Origin: Cylindrotheca closterium
Taxonomy: Eukaryota; Bacillariophyta; Bacillariophyceae; Bacillariales; Bacillariaceae
Direction of reading: 5' to 3'
Assembly (NCBI GenBank): GCA_933822405.4
Contig: CAKOGP040001925.1
Span: 50,726 to 114,725, forward strand
Length of the DNA stretch: 64,000 bases
This document shows, piece by piece, positions 29,540-41,329 of this stretch (its first letter is position 1; the number at the start of each line of letters is the position of its first letter). A model generated the notes under the pieces. That model made no database searches. It worked only from the letters and a program-made list of their open reading frames with translations, and was not told the DNA's origin. Position numbers and translations under genes: made by a program.

Positions 29540-32211
29540 TTATGTGTACCGACGATTGCTGTCTTCGGTATAGTCATCTGTCCTATCATCATCGTCTTCA
29601 TAAGACGAGTCATCCTCATGGTCATCACCATCGTCATCTTCATCAATCGAGAATCTCGAGTCTGGAGAATCATCGTTTCCTTCAGTGTACTCGCTAGTAC
29701 TAGCATCATTGTCATCGGAGAACCCTTGGCTCTCGTCGGCCTCCCAATCGCGAGTGTCGTACGATTGGTCATCACCATGGGGGTCGGTGGTACTTTCATC
29801 GTGATCAGGGTCCGGGTAAGATTCTTCATCACCAAAGACCGGTTGGCGGGGGTCTTGATTTTCTGGATCGTTAAAGTCAAGCTCGGATTGGTCACCTTCC
29901 TTATCATAATCTTCCTCCTTGTCTTGTCGCTGGCGAACCGCACGGAAGAGCAAATAGCACATAGCACACAGGAGTAGAAGCACAGCAATGATGATACCAG
30001 CAATTGCCCCGCCACCGAGACCACCTTCGTCGGTACTGGCCGTGTCGGTGGGATTGGAATTTCCAGAAGGCTCCGAGCCGGGTGACGGATTCACAAAATT
30101 ATCAAAGTGCAAAGCCGTAGGAGTGGGAGCAAAGGTGGGGACTGTTTGAGGAGTAAAGACACCATCGAACAAGGGGTGGACCAATCCTTTGTAGCAACCC
30201 CAAACGGGATGATCAGTACAGTCGCCATCGTCGCCACCTTGATTCACGACGGGTGCCATGGTTGGTATCACACCAGGAGCAGGTGTCACACAGGCTGAAT
30301 CGACATTGAAATTAGGTGTCGACATGGTATTGATTACCATGGTGCCACAAGTCCAACCTCGATCAATAATGTAGTAATCGGTAAACCATGTGTGCTCGGC
30401 CTCCATGAGCGTCCTGGATTCTCCGGGTTCACAACAGTATCCGACACATCCAGGAACATTGCGGACATTAAAGGTGACTTCAACTTGATCAATTGGATCT
30501 TGGCACACGACTGTAAATGCGCTGGTCAAATACTGTCCTCCATTGGCAGGGCAATCATTTCGCAAGTTGTTGGTGATATCCAAAATAGACGACGAGAAAT
30601 CAAAGTCACACTCCAAGAATCCCGGTTGTTTGGAAGGACAGTAGTTACGAATCTCCTTACTGCCAAACTCTTCGTATTCCGATTTGATCAATGCCTTGGC
30701 ATTCAAAATGGCTGTGGTGGACGACATTTGATTGGCTTCATATTGGCATCCCGCACTGACCGGAATGGCAGCAACGTCGGACCTGCCTCCCACGAGCAAT
30801 TCTTGGAGCTCGTAGGAAATGCAGAGGGTATCGGCATCGGGAATGTCACTCTTGTAGTGTTGCTGAATGAAATCACTCATTTCCACATACTCGCACCGCT
30901 GATCCAAACAGAATGGCCGATCGATATGTTGGGTGACTGTCTCTTCACCCGTTGCCGGTTTGGTGCAAATAATTTCAAAGGTATGTTCCAAGTAGGTCCC
31001 ACCTTCTGCAGCACAATCTTTTTCGAGCGTATGGTCAATCGGATTATAATCGTAATCGCAAAAGACTTGACCATTGTTGTTGGTACAATACGAAGTCTGA
31101 GGTTGACTGTCCAGCTCCGTTTGAATATTCTCCATGGCTTGTCGGACGACTTGATTTTGGGTCATGAGGTCCGCACTGGCCCCACTGCACCCTTGCAAGG
31201 ACGGGACATCACTGGGCGCGAACGAAAGGGACGGTCGAGTGGACACGGATGGAACCGAAGAAGGCGCCGCACTGGCCGAGGGTGCTGCCGAATTGGTGGG
31301 CGTCAACGACCGTTTGAAATCTTCAAAGACGATGTCACTGTTGTAGGTACACGCATACCCTTCCGTTGCCATGAGAGCAATCATGCTCGGAGGACGAACC
31401 TTGGCAGCTTCCGTGCCGTATTCCGACGCTTGACAAAGAACCTGGGAGGGACAAAAGGGATCATTGGTCACTTGCAGGGTGAGGCTCGAACCAGATTTGG
31501 TACACGACAGGGAATAATCAATTTCAATGTAAATTCCCCGATTGCTGGTATTGTCGTCGCATTGTGCTTCAAATCCATGATCAAAGAGCGAAAAATCAAT
31601 GCTGCATTGAAACCCATTGGCTTGATTGGTGCACGAAATTGCCTGGGTGGATCGATGGGATGCGAGTCCCGTAGTGGCTGCGTCCACCGTGGCCATGATT
31701 TGGTCCGTATCCGCACTGCAAGTGGTGGGAATGGATTCGGGCAGGGTGGCAAACTGGGGTAACAGTCGCAAGCGTTCGCAGGTGGAATCAGCATATCCTT
31801 GATTTTGCAACCAGGATCCAATTTGTTCGGCCCCCGCCACTTGATAGGACCGCCATCCGGTTTGACCACACACGGGGGCGACGCACATGGGCCAATTGAG
31901 TTCATTGTACACCAAAAAATCCTCGTTGGTGTTTTTGTCGCACCGGTAGGTATAATTGGATAGCGAATAAATGGCACCATAGACATTGCTGCAAATGTTT
32001 TGCAAATCATGGACCGCATTCCCAAAGTCGACCGTGCACACCAGTTTGGTATTCTCTTGACTGACGGAAAACTGGTCGCATTGACGGTTGGCAGCAATGT
32101 CAATGGCAAAATCACGAATGATTTGAAATTCGTTGCTCAAGGAAGCTCGGTCATTCAAATTGGTAGTGGCAGATTCACAAGCGGCCGAAATCTGTATGTA
32201 TATATAGATAT

Positions 32212-32242
<31 letters not shown>

Positions 32243-32558
32243 TGAGGTGTAAAAGAATACAATTGCGTTTAGTTGGTGGTGTGGTCAATGAATATAGATG
32301 CCCGGGCTATCCATTCAATCAATGGAAATGGGTTTGCCTTACCGATAACATGCGATGATAGGCTGGATGATCTGTCCACCATGCTTCTTTGTCCATGTCT
32401 AGCTCGGCAAAACTCCCTCGTCCCACAAGTTCCATCGTGTTGTTATGAATGGCTTGTGCGACCTCGATTTGAGTCGACAATAATAGCAAGAGCAGGGGTT
32501 GTACCAGCAGCAACAAGATTGGTGCAGATGACCTCCGTTGGTTGTGTCTTATTGTCAT
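29540..32558 (-). CDS. Large Cys-rich type I membrane protein (receptor-like)
   Basis: There are two exons, 32343-32558 and 29540-32191, with a GTAAGG...ACAG phase-0 intron of 151 bases that contains a GA microsatellite; the protein has 955 residues. It has a signal peptide (LLLLVQPLLLLLLS ... AQA), then at least four related Cys-rich modules of 130 to 150 residues, each with a pattern C.......(F/L)xCxxDF....(D/H)..... C ... Y......C and a following PFC or PGC element. Ser/Pro-rich linkers lie between (SAAPSASAAPSSVPS and TPAPGVIPTMAP). A single transmembrane helix (about 796-819) is followed by a highly acidic tail of about 135 residues rich in Asp, Ser and Glu. The module is not one I can name. 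The architecture suggests a cell-surface receptor or wall-attachment protein. Confidence 0.82.
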
Positions 32559-33095
32559 ACTTTAATTCTTCGAACTATCAGTGCTTTCTGGTGTAAGCTA
32601 ATAAGCGATAAGATGAGGCGACAAGTGAGTCGTTTCGCTGAGACTTTCCTTGGAATGATGAGTATGATGATACCGGTAGATGATGATGAGTCTTTTACAA
32701 TTCCTTCCCGCACCACGACATCAATAAAATAATAATGCCGGAGAAAAGGATTCTCGCGGTCAATATATATTTTCCATCTGAAAAAGACTCCCAAAATCAA
32801 AATGACCTCCCCCAAAATTATTGAACGAGTCGTAGAAGTCATTTATCTTCGATAGGAACACGTACGTTTAACTTTTTTATATATTATGCTTACCTATAAT
32901 AACTTTATGAAAAGTGGGGTACCGGTACATATAACGACTTCCTTCCAGTGTCACGGTCAGAAATTTGCACCGCTGCGTCATGACCTGTTTTATTTTCGCC
33001 CTGTACTCTCTTGAACACCTTTGATATATTTTTTATACAAACGATAGGATAGTATAGGTATACAGATCCTGTTTGTGAGACTATACCTATAGGAA
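32559..33095. promoter_or_regulatory. Divergent promoter region
   Basis: This 537-base region lies between the Cys-rich receptor-like gene and the glutamate-receptor gene, which start in opposite directions. TACCGGTA occurs at 32671-32678 and 32920-32927. A TATA-like run (TTTTTTATATATTATG) is at about 32874. Confidence 0.4.
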
Positions 33096-35258
33096 ATGAT
33101 GGTCTCGCAACTATATAGTAGACTCTCTCTACGATATACCCTCTATTACTATCTTGTCTTATCATCATCCTTATTCACTCCACAGAAGCACCATGTTGCA
33201 GTGGCCCAACCATCATCATCAGCGTTTGGCGGTGAACTTGCCTTTTTCCAGACCCCCCAGATGACACCCAATGTCTCCCACCGTCAAGACGTTTGTGATT
33301 TGTACGATGCGATACGAAATGGGACCACGGAACTCAAGGAGAGTCTGAGGGGCAGGCAATTGAATATTTTAGTGGGAGCCTACGAGGATTCCTTTTTTCG
33401 ATACTCGCGCATCGAAGGCATTGATCCCGTCTATCCGGGAATTGCCGCTGTACTATTAGATGAATTGGCTCGAAGAGCTGGATTCACCTGGCGCAATTCG
33501 TTTGGAATTAACATGGAGGCAAAGGGAGAAGCCTACAATGAAACTTGGACGGATTTGTTGGAGTGGGGCATTCATGCTTACGATTTGTCAGTAGATTGGT
33601 GGCCTCGGAATTTGGAACGACTGGAACGAGGCGCCGCCTTTACCCAAGAATGGTACGATTCGAGCATTATCTTGATTGGCAAACAAGCAAAAACTGTATC
33701 CGCCACAACACGCAAATTGTCCGTGACGGATTATTGGAATTGGCTCAAGCCGTTTTCCTGGGAAGTGTGGTTGACCACTCTAGCAACCATTCTCTTGTCC
33801 GGACTGGTATTTCAAATATTGGAATGGTTGAACGGGAATCGGGGCGATCGGAAACTATTGGCATGGTGGACGGAGAATTTGTTTTTGGTAAGTACTATAT
33901 GTACTAGTTGGTGATGCTATATGTGTAGTATACACTATTGTTGGTGATGCTATATGATGATGACATACGCATCACTAATGCTCTGGTCGTATTCTTGTTT
34001 TTATTTATTTCAAAAGAGTGCCATCAATGCCACACAAGCCTACGAATATGGGACACCCAAGGGCTCGCCTTCCAAGATTTTTTGTTTCAGCATGGCGCTG
34101 TGGAGTTTGATTTTAACAGCCACCTATACGGCCAACTTGGCTTCTTTGTTGGTAGAAAATCAACTGCCCCAGGTCCGTGTCATACAATCCTTGCAAGAAG
34201 CCGTCGTCTTTGAGTATCCCATTTGTACCTGGGAAGGAACTAATGCGGACACCTATGTCAAGGAACTCTTTCCGGATGCCATTCGAAAACCCAAAAAGAC
34301 ATTGGAAGAAATGTACCAGGGATTGCACAATGGAGAATGTGCCTATGCGATTGAAGTCATACAACAATGGCTCATCAATCAACGGGTCCAAAAATTTAAT
34401 CCCTACTGCGATTTGGAATGGGTCGGGAATGGCAAGGTGGTCAGTGCCAGTGCGGCGGGATTTGCCACCAGCACGGATGCTGGATACAAATGCACCGGAT
34501 TGATTCGAGATGTCATTAACATTCACATGGAAGAAATGATCTACGATGGCTTCTTGAGGGATGCCTGGGAAGTAGAGAATTCATTGAGTCAGGAAGTGGA
34601 TTGCAATACCTTCAAGCCGGAACAATTTTTGAGCAGCAACATTGGGAGTAACACGGGAACGACGGACAGTGATACTGGTGATACTACAGGGGAACGACGA
34701 AGAAGGTTGGAAGTGGCAAAGAGAAGGTTGGAGGTAGCCAAGAAATACAACTCGAGGGGGTTGTCGGTAACACACGATGGATTGAGTGGAACCCATCGTC
34801 GACTCAAGGCATCGTCCAAATCCGCGGCGTCCTCAGCAGGTGCACTAGAAGGAAGCTCGGATACTAGCAATCAGATGGAACTACCGGCCATGTTGGGAAC
34901 TTTTTTCATTCATTGGGCATTCATGTTCGTAGCTGTTGTAGCAGGAGTTATCAAAAAGTACAATCGAGCGAGAAAGGGCAAGGATGTTATTGTACCAACA
35001 AAAGAAATCATCAAAGAAGAACAAGACAGCGACCAAGCGGGCAGTAATCAAACGGAAAAATATCATGAAGAAACCGTTCGCATGAAGGATGAACTGCAGT
35101 GGCAGATGGAAGATCTGCTGTTTACCTTTCAACGATCCAAGGCGACTTTGGTCAAGGAACAAGAAGAATTGCAATGGAAAATGGATCAATTGAAGGGAGT
35201 ATTGGACGAAAAGAATCGTCGAGATTCGATGACACAAGACGATTTGCGAAGTCTGTAA
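33096..35258 (+). CDS. Ionotropic glutamate receptor-like channel
   Basis: There are two exons, 33096-33887 and 34017-35258, with a GTAAGT...AAAG phase-0 intron of 129 bases; the protein has 677 residues. A signal peptide is followed by a split ligand-binding domain: S1 (LNILVGAYEDSFFRY ... YPGIAAVLLDELARRAGFTW) and S2 (LQEAVVFEYPICTWEGTNAD ... EVIQQWLI). The first membrane helix is at about 222-250, then a pore segment spanning the splice site, then M3 with TYTANLASLL (300-309), the hallmark gating motif of the family (SYTANLAA in animals). The last membrane helix (MLGTFFIHWAFMFVAVVAGV) is followed by a cytoplasmic coiled coil. There is no separate amino-terminal domain. It is likely a ligand-gated cation channel; the ligand is unknown. 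Confidence 0.9.
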
Positions 35259-36090
35259 CGATTGATATGGGCGCAAAATTCATGTTTGCAATTTGGGGTC
35301 AATAGAGATATATATATTGTAGGTTGGATTATGAAAATTAGATATGCATGTTGCTCATTTTGAAAATAAACACTCGTAGTGTTTTGTCTTTTTACAAACG
35401 AAGAGATTCGCGGATAACTACAGTATGGTACCCCCATTATTGTAGGTACCCCGGAATTGTAGGAAAAAAGTTGCCGATCCCCGAATTTGGAAATTACAGG
35501 ACTGGGTTCAAGTTACTTGTTCCCGCGGAGCGACTTACTTCTTTGTGGGTCCGCACTTTCACCGAAAACGAACGTGGGCTTTCCCCCCCGCCTTTTCACT
35601 TTAGAGTAGGTAGCCCTTTTCTCAAAATTGAACAAAAAAAAGCCCCCCACGATACCTACGTCAAGGTCACATGAAACTAACCCCATAGCGAAACAGTGAA
35701 CCAATGCGCCCAAAGGAGTAATAAAAACCTTGTCACCAACAATTAGCGATTTCAAAGTCAATCAAACGTTGAGCCACTCTTGCGAAACTACGATCCACGA
35801 AATCATCAACAAAAGGAGGTACCGTAGACAGGAACAATTTGCTACAAAATAGTCCAATATTACAGTACTGGTACAGTACCTATTATACTACTTTGTAAAT
35901 GCATTATCTTTCTTATTTTATTCTAGTTTGCAAATATTATATATTCTTACATACATGGCATCCAATTGTATTGTATACATGACATCCAATTGCTGGACAA
36001 CCCCAATAGATACTCAATGTTTGTTTGTTTGTTTGTTTGTTTGATTCATTCGTTCTTTCTTTCTTTCTATGGTCCATGATCATGACATTC
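35259..36090. other. Convergent intergenic
   Basis: No gene seen. A GTTT repeat and a CTTT repeat occur at 36017-36068, near the end of the minus-strand gene. Confidence 0.45.
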
Positions 36091-37287
36091 TCAATCGGCA
36101 GTCTTGGTTTCCGCCGTGGATGCAGACGTCCGCGAAGCAGTCGACTTGGTGTCCCAGCTCTTCTTGTTAATGGGAAGCGGAGGAACCTCGCTAAAGTGGA
36201 TATTGACTCCCTTGCCCCCCAAATGAGGAAAGAACTTTGGAAAGAACTTGCGATCGTCCAAATATTGGAGCATGTTCTCATCCGATTCTTCGGCAGGCCG
36301 GTAACTGGGAGGAATCGACTTGATGTCGTCCAAATCCTTTTCGGCGTTTGAGATATCCAACAAACCATACATGAGATGATTTTCGTAGGCCTTGAATCCT
36401 TCAATGATTTGACAGTGATGGAGGTAAGCATGTTGGAGTTCTCGAATGGCCCGCATTTCTTCGGCAGCATCTTGCGTGTGGCCCTCCAATGCATTTTGGA
36501 CGGCGTCTTGGGCCACTTGTTGAATCCGAGTGACCAGTCTCTGAAGAGCGTCTTCTTGCTCGTGAATGGAAGCTCGGATCAGACGAATGGTGGGAACCAT
36601 TTTCATGGTAGGTTTCTCTCTTTTTACATATCCAGTGGGGATATCAATATTGGAGAATCCTCTGGCAGCAATCTCCTTGGCTCGTTCTCGGGCGACGTCG
36701 TGATTGCAAAAGGGCGGCGTATCACTATAAGTAACGTGATAGGGACTTCCTTCGTTGAAGTGGACGAGAGGAAAGAGATCCTTCCTCTTAAGACGGGCCA
36801 GTAGATACTCATCCGTATACTCTGGCATTGGAGGTTTGGGGGCCGAAGCATGGGCGGTTCGAATGGCCTTGTAGTCTTTCTTGAACTTTTTGGAAGTGGC
36901 CAAACCACACATAACATTAAGCAAGTAGGTTTGTAGAGCTCGTCTCAGTACCGTAATTTGAATGTATTCTTGTTGCTGTTCCATGATGCTTTTCATTGCG
37001 GAGGATGGAAAGGTCTTGTCCTGAAACTTTAGCTTTCGCAACGCCAGATTGGATCTGTGGTGAATCCGATTGGAGATGCCTCGTAACAGTGAGTCTTGCT
37101 CTTCAATATCTTTCTCCAAATGTGCTTTCATGTGCAGCATGTCTTTGGGCAGCTTCTTGAGCTTGGTCATCTTCTTGGGAGCTTTGATGGTCGAGAACCC
37201 CTTGGATGCAATGTCTTGCTCCCGTTGTCGGGCAGCGAATTGCTCCCCAAAGTTGAGAGGATCAGACTTGTCCATGAACATGAACAT
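36091..37287 (-). CDS. Internally duplicated helical protein of unknown function
   Basis: The protein has 398 residues, starting at MFMFMDKSD (37287); the frame is open further upstream but without an ATG. Two halves are clearly related. Half 1 has ARQREQDIASKGFSTIKAP, then a charged helix with EQDSLLRGISNRI, a second helical block, and a DEYLLARLKRKDLFPLVHF ... YSDTPPF ending. Half 2 has ARERAKEIAARGFSNIDIP, EQEDALQRLVTRI, a matching helical block, and DENMLQYLDDRKFFPKFF ... FSEVPPLP. The tail is Ser/Thr-rich. There is no signal or membrane segment. I do not recognise the family. Confidence 0.78.
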   Translation of the reverse strand: MFMFMDKSDPLNFGEQFAARQREQDIASKGFSTIKAPKKMTKLKKLPKDMLHMKAHLEKDIEEQDSLLRGISNRIHHRSNLALRKLKFQDKTFPSSAMKSIMEQQQEYIQITVLRRALQTYLLNVMCGLATSKKFKKDYKAIRTAHASAPKPPMPEYTDEYLLARLKRKDLFPLVHFNEGSPYHVTYSDTPPFCNHDVARERAKEIAARGFSNIDIPTGYVKREKPTMKMVPTIRLIRASIHEQEDALQRLVTRIQQVAQDAVQNALEGHTQDAAEEMRAIRELQHAYLHHCQIIEGFKAYENHLMYGLLDISNAEKDLDDIKSIPPSYRPAEESDENMLQYLDDRKFFPKFFPHLGGKGVNIHFSEVPPLPINKKSWDTKSTASRTSASTAETKTAD

Positions 37288-37957
37288 GGTGAATGATGTG
37301 TTTTGAATTACGCTTGGAAAAAATTGTGAGTCCAATCAAAAAAAAGATGAAGAAATGTGTACACGTAGCAGTGCCTGTACCGGTACAGGTGTACCGTAAA
37401 GAGATTGGAAAGTTCTCTGGAGATAGCAGTATAGGGAGTTTACCGCTCCCGTCTTTGCTCAATTGCATATATCGGAAATGGTAAAAGCTCGCCACTAGCG
37501 AAACATCGCATCAAAGAAAAGTGTGCAAGTTGAATTATTGGGTACGTACCGGAGGGCCTTTTACTTTCGCACCTTTTCTTATTTTTCAGAACACAATTAT
37601 AGTCTGAAATTTGTGTACATATGAATCACGCGATAAACGGTACAACTTGTTAGGACAAAGCTTTTTTCGTCTAGAACTTGGACGGAATTCAATCTTCTTT
37701 TGCTCGCGAGTCACCGGGAACACGAAAAACAAACCCGTCATCGGTTTATCAGTCCTATTTTTTATAAATGTTGCTAGGTTGAAAAATACAGCTGATTTTG
37801 GGTCATTGCATCAAAATACTCCGACAGATTGAAAGTGAAGGGCGTAACAATTTTATTGTCGCTTAGGCACACTTATCACAGACGAAACTATTTTCATCAT
37901 TTGAAACAACTTCACACCGCAATTGTTGAACGATACAACAATACAACAACAACAAAA
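37288..37957. other. Divergent intergenic
   Basis: TACCGGTA occurs at 37378-37385 inside a longer palindrome-like stretch (GTACCGGTACAGGTGTACC). No gene seen. Confidence 0.45.
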
Positions 37958-39117
37958 ATGACAGTTGAAAATTCTGACAATGTACCACTTGCCATTGCTT
38001 TAGTGTTGGGCGCTGGAGCCTCCACTGGCCTGGGAGCTGCCGTGGTATTTTTCCCCAGTCTGGTCATGATTGCCTCTCGAAAAGTCTTGGGAGGCTCATT
38101 GGGTTTCTCGGCGGGTGTCATGATTTACGTTTCCTTTGTGGAAATTATGGGCAAGTCGGTCATTGCCTTTAAAGATGGTGGTTATGATGCTAACAAGGCT
38201 CAGATGTTTGCTGCTGGTGGCTTCTTTGGCGGTGTCATTATCATGATGGTACGTTTCGTGGTCTATGTTATTGGTGGCTACCTGGCGCAATGACATATCC
38301 CTATGAAACATTCACTCACTCACTCGCTCACTCACTCACTCACTCACTTATCTGTCTCTTTGCCTTTGCCTTTGCTTAGATTCTAAACAAGATAGTATCC
38401 TCCCTTTTGGGAGATGTCAATACCCGTGGACAACCTGGACCAGTCAGTCCCACACCAGTGGCCAAAACCATGAGGGAATCCGACAGCAAGGACGATGATG
38501 ATGAAGAACAACCAGCTGTCGAAAAGGTTGAAATTGATGGGGTAGAAATTGAAGTCGACGATGATTTCGAAGACAATCTTCCTTTGCCAAACCAAGGAAA
38601 TAATGACGATGATGATGCCGATTCCAAAGGAGAGGGCGAAATGGACGAAGACGAACGAAAAAAACTGGTCGCCATGGGAATGAATACAGCACTGGCCATC
38701 GGACTGCACAACTTTCCGGAAGGTCTAGCCACATTTGTGGCGGCGGTGAATGATCCAGCCATTGGTTTGGTATTGGCCGTTGCCATTGCAATTCACAACA
38801 TTCCAGAAGGTTTATGTGTGGCACTGCCGATCTATTATGCGACTGGAAGTCGTCTAAAAGCTTTTCTGTGGGCCTTGTCATCGGGCGCCTCCGAAGTGGT
38901 TGCCGCTCTGCTCGGGTGGGCTGTCTTGGCTTCGGCCGTCGACGATGTCACGTATGGAATCTTGTTTGCCGTTGTGGCGGGGATGATGGTGATTATTAGT
39001 GTGCGAGAACTCTTGCCAACGGCTCATCACTACGACCCAGAAGATAGAGTGGTATCCCATGCTTTTATCCTGGGAATGATGCTCATCGCAATATCTCTGG
39101 TTCTCTTCCTAGTTTAA
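37958..39117 (+). CDS. ZIP-family divalent metal transporter
   Basis: There are two exons, 37958-38248 and 38380-39117, with a GTACGT...TTAG phase-0 intron of 131 bases containing a TCAC microsatellite; the protein has 342 residues. Hydrophobic helices fill residues 9-97, followed by a long acidic loop (about 128-190, Asp/Glu-rich) in the usual position of the variable ZIP loop. HNFPEG (207-212) and HNIPEG (236-241) are the paired metal-binding motifs of membrane helices 4 and 5. Three to four more helices follow. The layout matches the ZupT/GufA-like branch. The transporter probably brings zinc or iron into the cytosol; the His-rich loop of many ZIPs is replaced here by an acidic one. Confidence 0.92.
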
Positions 39118-40230
39118 GAGTGAGTCGAAGCATTGTGCTGAGGTACGATGAGTGAGTGCTTCTTTTTCAAATGTAGTAATAACGCGCTATTGAGCGCATG
39201 TTTTTTTGAGAAACTATCATTGGGTACTGTATATATATAGTCGACTGTCGATTGTCTTTGAATTTTGCGCCACAATGATTATTCCTTTACTCCTCGCTCA
39301 CTCATAGTAACTGTACCCCTCCCCCCAGCTCTTTCCTCGCAAGTTGCAGTTTGCTAATGGGCATTATTCTTCCGTTACTTGCCATCAATGACATTACAAA
39401 ATCCGCATTTTGGCTCCATTCGCGAGTGAAGCAGGTTGCGACATCATTCTTCCTTTCCTTGCTAAAATAGTGACTGCATTTTTTCCACTCGTGATTGCCC
39501 AGTCCCGCAATCGCATTTAGTACTAGTACTAGTACTTTCACTTGGGAATTGTAGACCTTGCAGGCAACAAGGCAGTAGAAAAAAAGACGCAAGTAATGAT
39601 CCAAGCAACTGGGCACGTGGTTGCACAAACAATCCCAGTAATTGAGAGAGCAGCAAGAAAGTGGTGCTGGCGGGCGACCAGTGCAAAGCATTTTGGTGCA
39701 GCCACTGCCGTGGTGGTAGGCAGGAATCCCAGTCCAGCAACCGTTGCAGCTTTTCTCATAGCCTCAGAAAATCTTAGCTGGGAGGAGGCGGCAATGGGTG
39801 ATATTCAGAGGGTAGTACGCAAAAAGTGCAGACCAAAACCCGCATGCAGACGAAGACTTGGCGGAGATCAAGAGGATGGCCATGGTGCGATGGTAATAAT
39901 CGAAGAATAGGAAACATGGTATTCTACATGGGATTACATTGCACCGGTAGACCAGAAGGTACGTAGTACAGAATGAATGATTGATTGAACGAAGAATGAA
40001 TGAATCGAATCCATCGGAATCATGTGAGTCGAGGCGACCCAATGGAATACCATATCAATTTGAGTTATTCGACCGCAAGAAGAATAAAACATGCATCGCC
40101 GCAATAATAATTGTCTCGGAACCCTGCATCCCACACTGCTATTACCTTCTCTCGTTTGGATTCAACAGAGGGAATCATCTTCTAGTATCGTATTCACACA
40201 CTACTAAAGAAATTAACACTCCAACCGAAG
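39118..40230. other. Intergenic
   Basis: No gene I can support. A frame at 39542-39910 (plus) lacks an ATG start and has no recognised domain. An (ACTAGT)n run lies at 39519-39534. Confidence 0.45.
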
Positions 40231-40721
40231 ATGACAATCAAGGGCCCCAATGCTCACAATTACAACGGCGGCCTTGGTGAACTGCTGGGATGGGGACAGG
40301 CGACGAGTCGATATGATTATGCAGACGATTACGATGTGGAGGCACATCGTCGCCACTTATATGAACAACATATGCAGAAACAACAACAGAACCAGCAACA
40401 GCAGCAGTACACACCACAATACAATAATTCAGGATTTTCTAATGCTTTGAGTAATCCATCACGACCAAACCAAACTCAACTTGACGTGGGAGGCAATGAA
40501 AACGATGCAGCAGCTGATACAGCGGCTGGAGAAGCTGTAAGAAAGAAGTTACTGTGGGAAAAGTAAGTCTCAGATACATTGATTCAACGTGATGTGATCA
40601 ATATATTGATTTTCTCATCGTACATTGCTTCACCTTACATCACAGGAGGAAGAAACAGGCAACCAATCTATTCGCTTTCATCATAATCCTTGTGATTTGG
40701 CTGGCTTCAGGATCCATCTAG
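40231..40721 (+). CDS. Small tail-anchored membrane protein
   Basis: There are two exons, 40231-40562 and 40646-40721, with a GTAAGT...ACAG intron of 83 bases; the protein has 135 residues. It has a Gly/Tyr/Asp-rich start, a Gln-rich middle (KQQQNQQQQQ, about 48-60), a polar linker and a basic RKKQ motif, then a single C-terminal hydrophobic helix of about 17 residues (LFAFIIILVIWLASGSI) ending at the stop. Splicing is needed to add the membrane helix. The form is that of a tail-anchored protein exposed to the cytosol. The role is unknown. Confidence 0.72.
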
Positions 40722-41329
40722 AAACCCAGTCATCTCTGGGTTCTTGACGTATTACGGTGGTACTTGTATCTTCCCTGAGATAGACAGTCGTGAATATGAT
40801 TCATTCCATGGATCGGATCCATATCGAGCTGTTGACTTGCTGTTGACTGATGTATCAGGCACATCATGAAATTCAGCTCAGTGACTCCAATTGGAATGTT
40901 GTTTCATTAGTGGGAAAACTCGTCATCGCCATGATAAATATTTGAAATATTAAGTTGTACCTGTTATGCATTATCGACGAATATCCCGAATGCATTATCG
41001 ACGAATATCCCGAAGATACTGACGATGCGACATGTTTACACTGAATGCTGCGATTGGCTGGAAGATTCACTAATTATCTGTACTCTTTGTCTCTACCTTG
41101 TCATTCCTGTGCCATCGTGACGCGATTATTGGGGTTGCCATAATAAGACAAGATTGAATATCACCGATGGCACTAGGAAAATAATACCTTTAGTCTTGCA
41201 TTTCGGAGAATCCAATAACGAACAGAAGGAGAAAAGAAGGAGAAAGGGGTGTAACTTGATCTTTCTAATCTACAATACATAGGCATTTTATACACTAATT
41301 CCAAAAAGCAAAATGAAAGGTTGGGCAGC
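40722..41329. other. Intergenic with a 24-base doublet
   Basis: TGCATTATCGACGAATATCC and four more bases are perfectly doubled at 40967-40990 and 40991-41014. No gene seen. Confidence 0.5.

Noticed and set aside
30392..31762. A 456-residue plus-strand frame
   Set aside because: It is antisense to the spliced Cys-rich receptor gene, has a non-protein-like composition, and the minus-strand gene has a signal peptide, modules and a membrane helix.
39542..39910. A 122-residue frame that could be a small gene
   Set aside because: It has no ATG start and no recognisable domain, and a comparable frame exists on the other strand, so there is no reason to prefer it.
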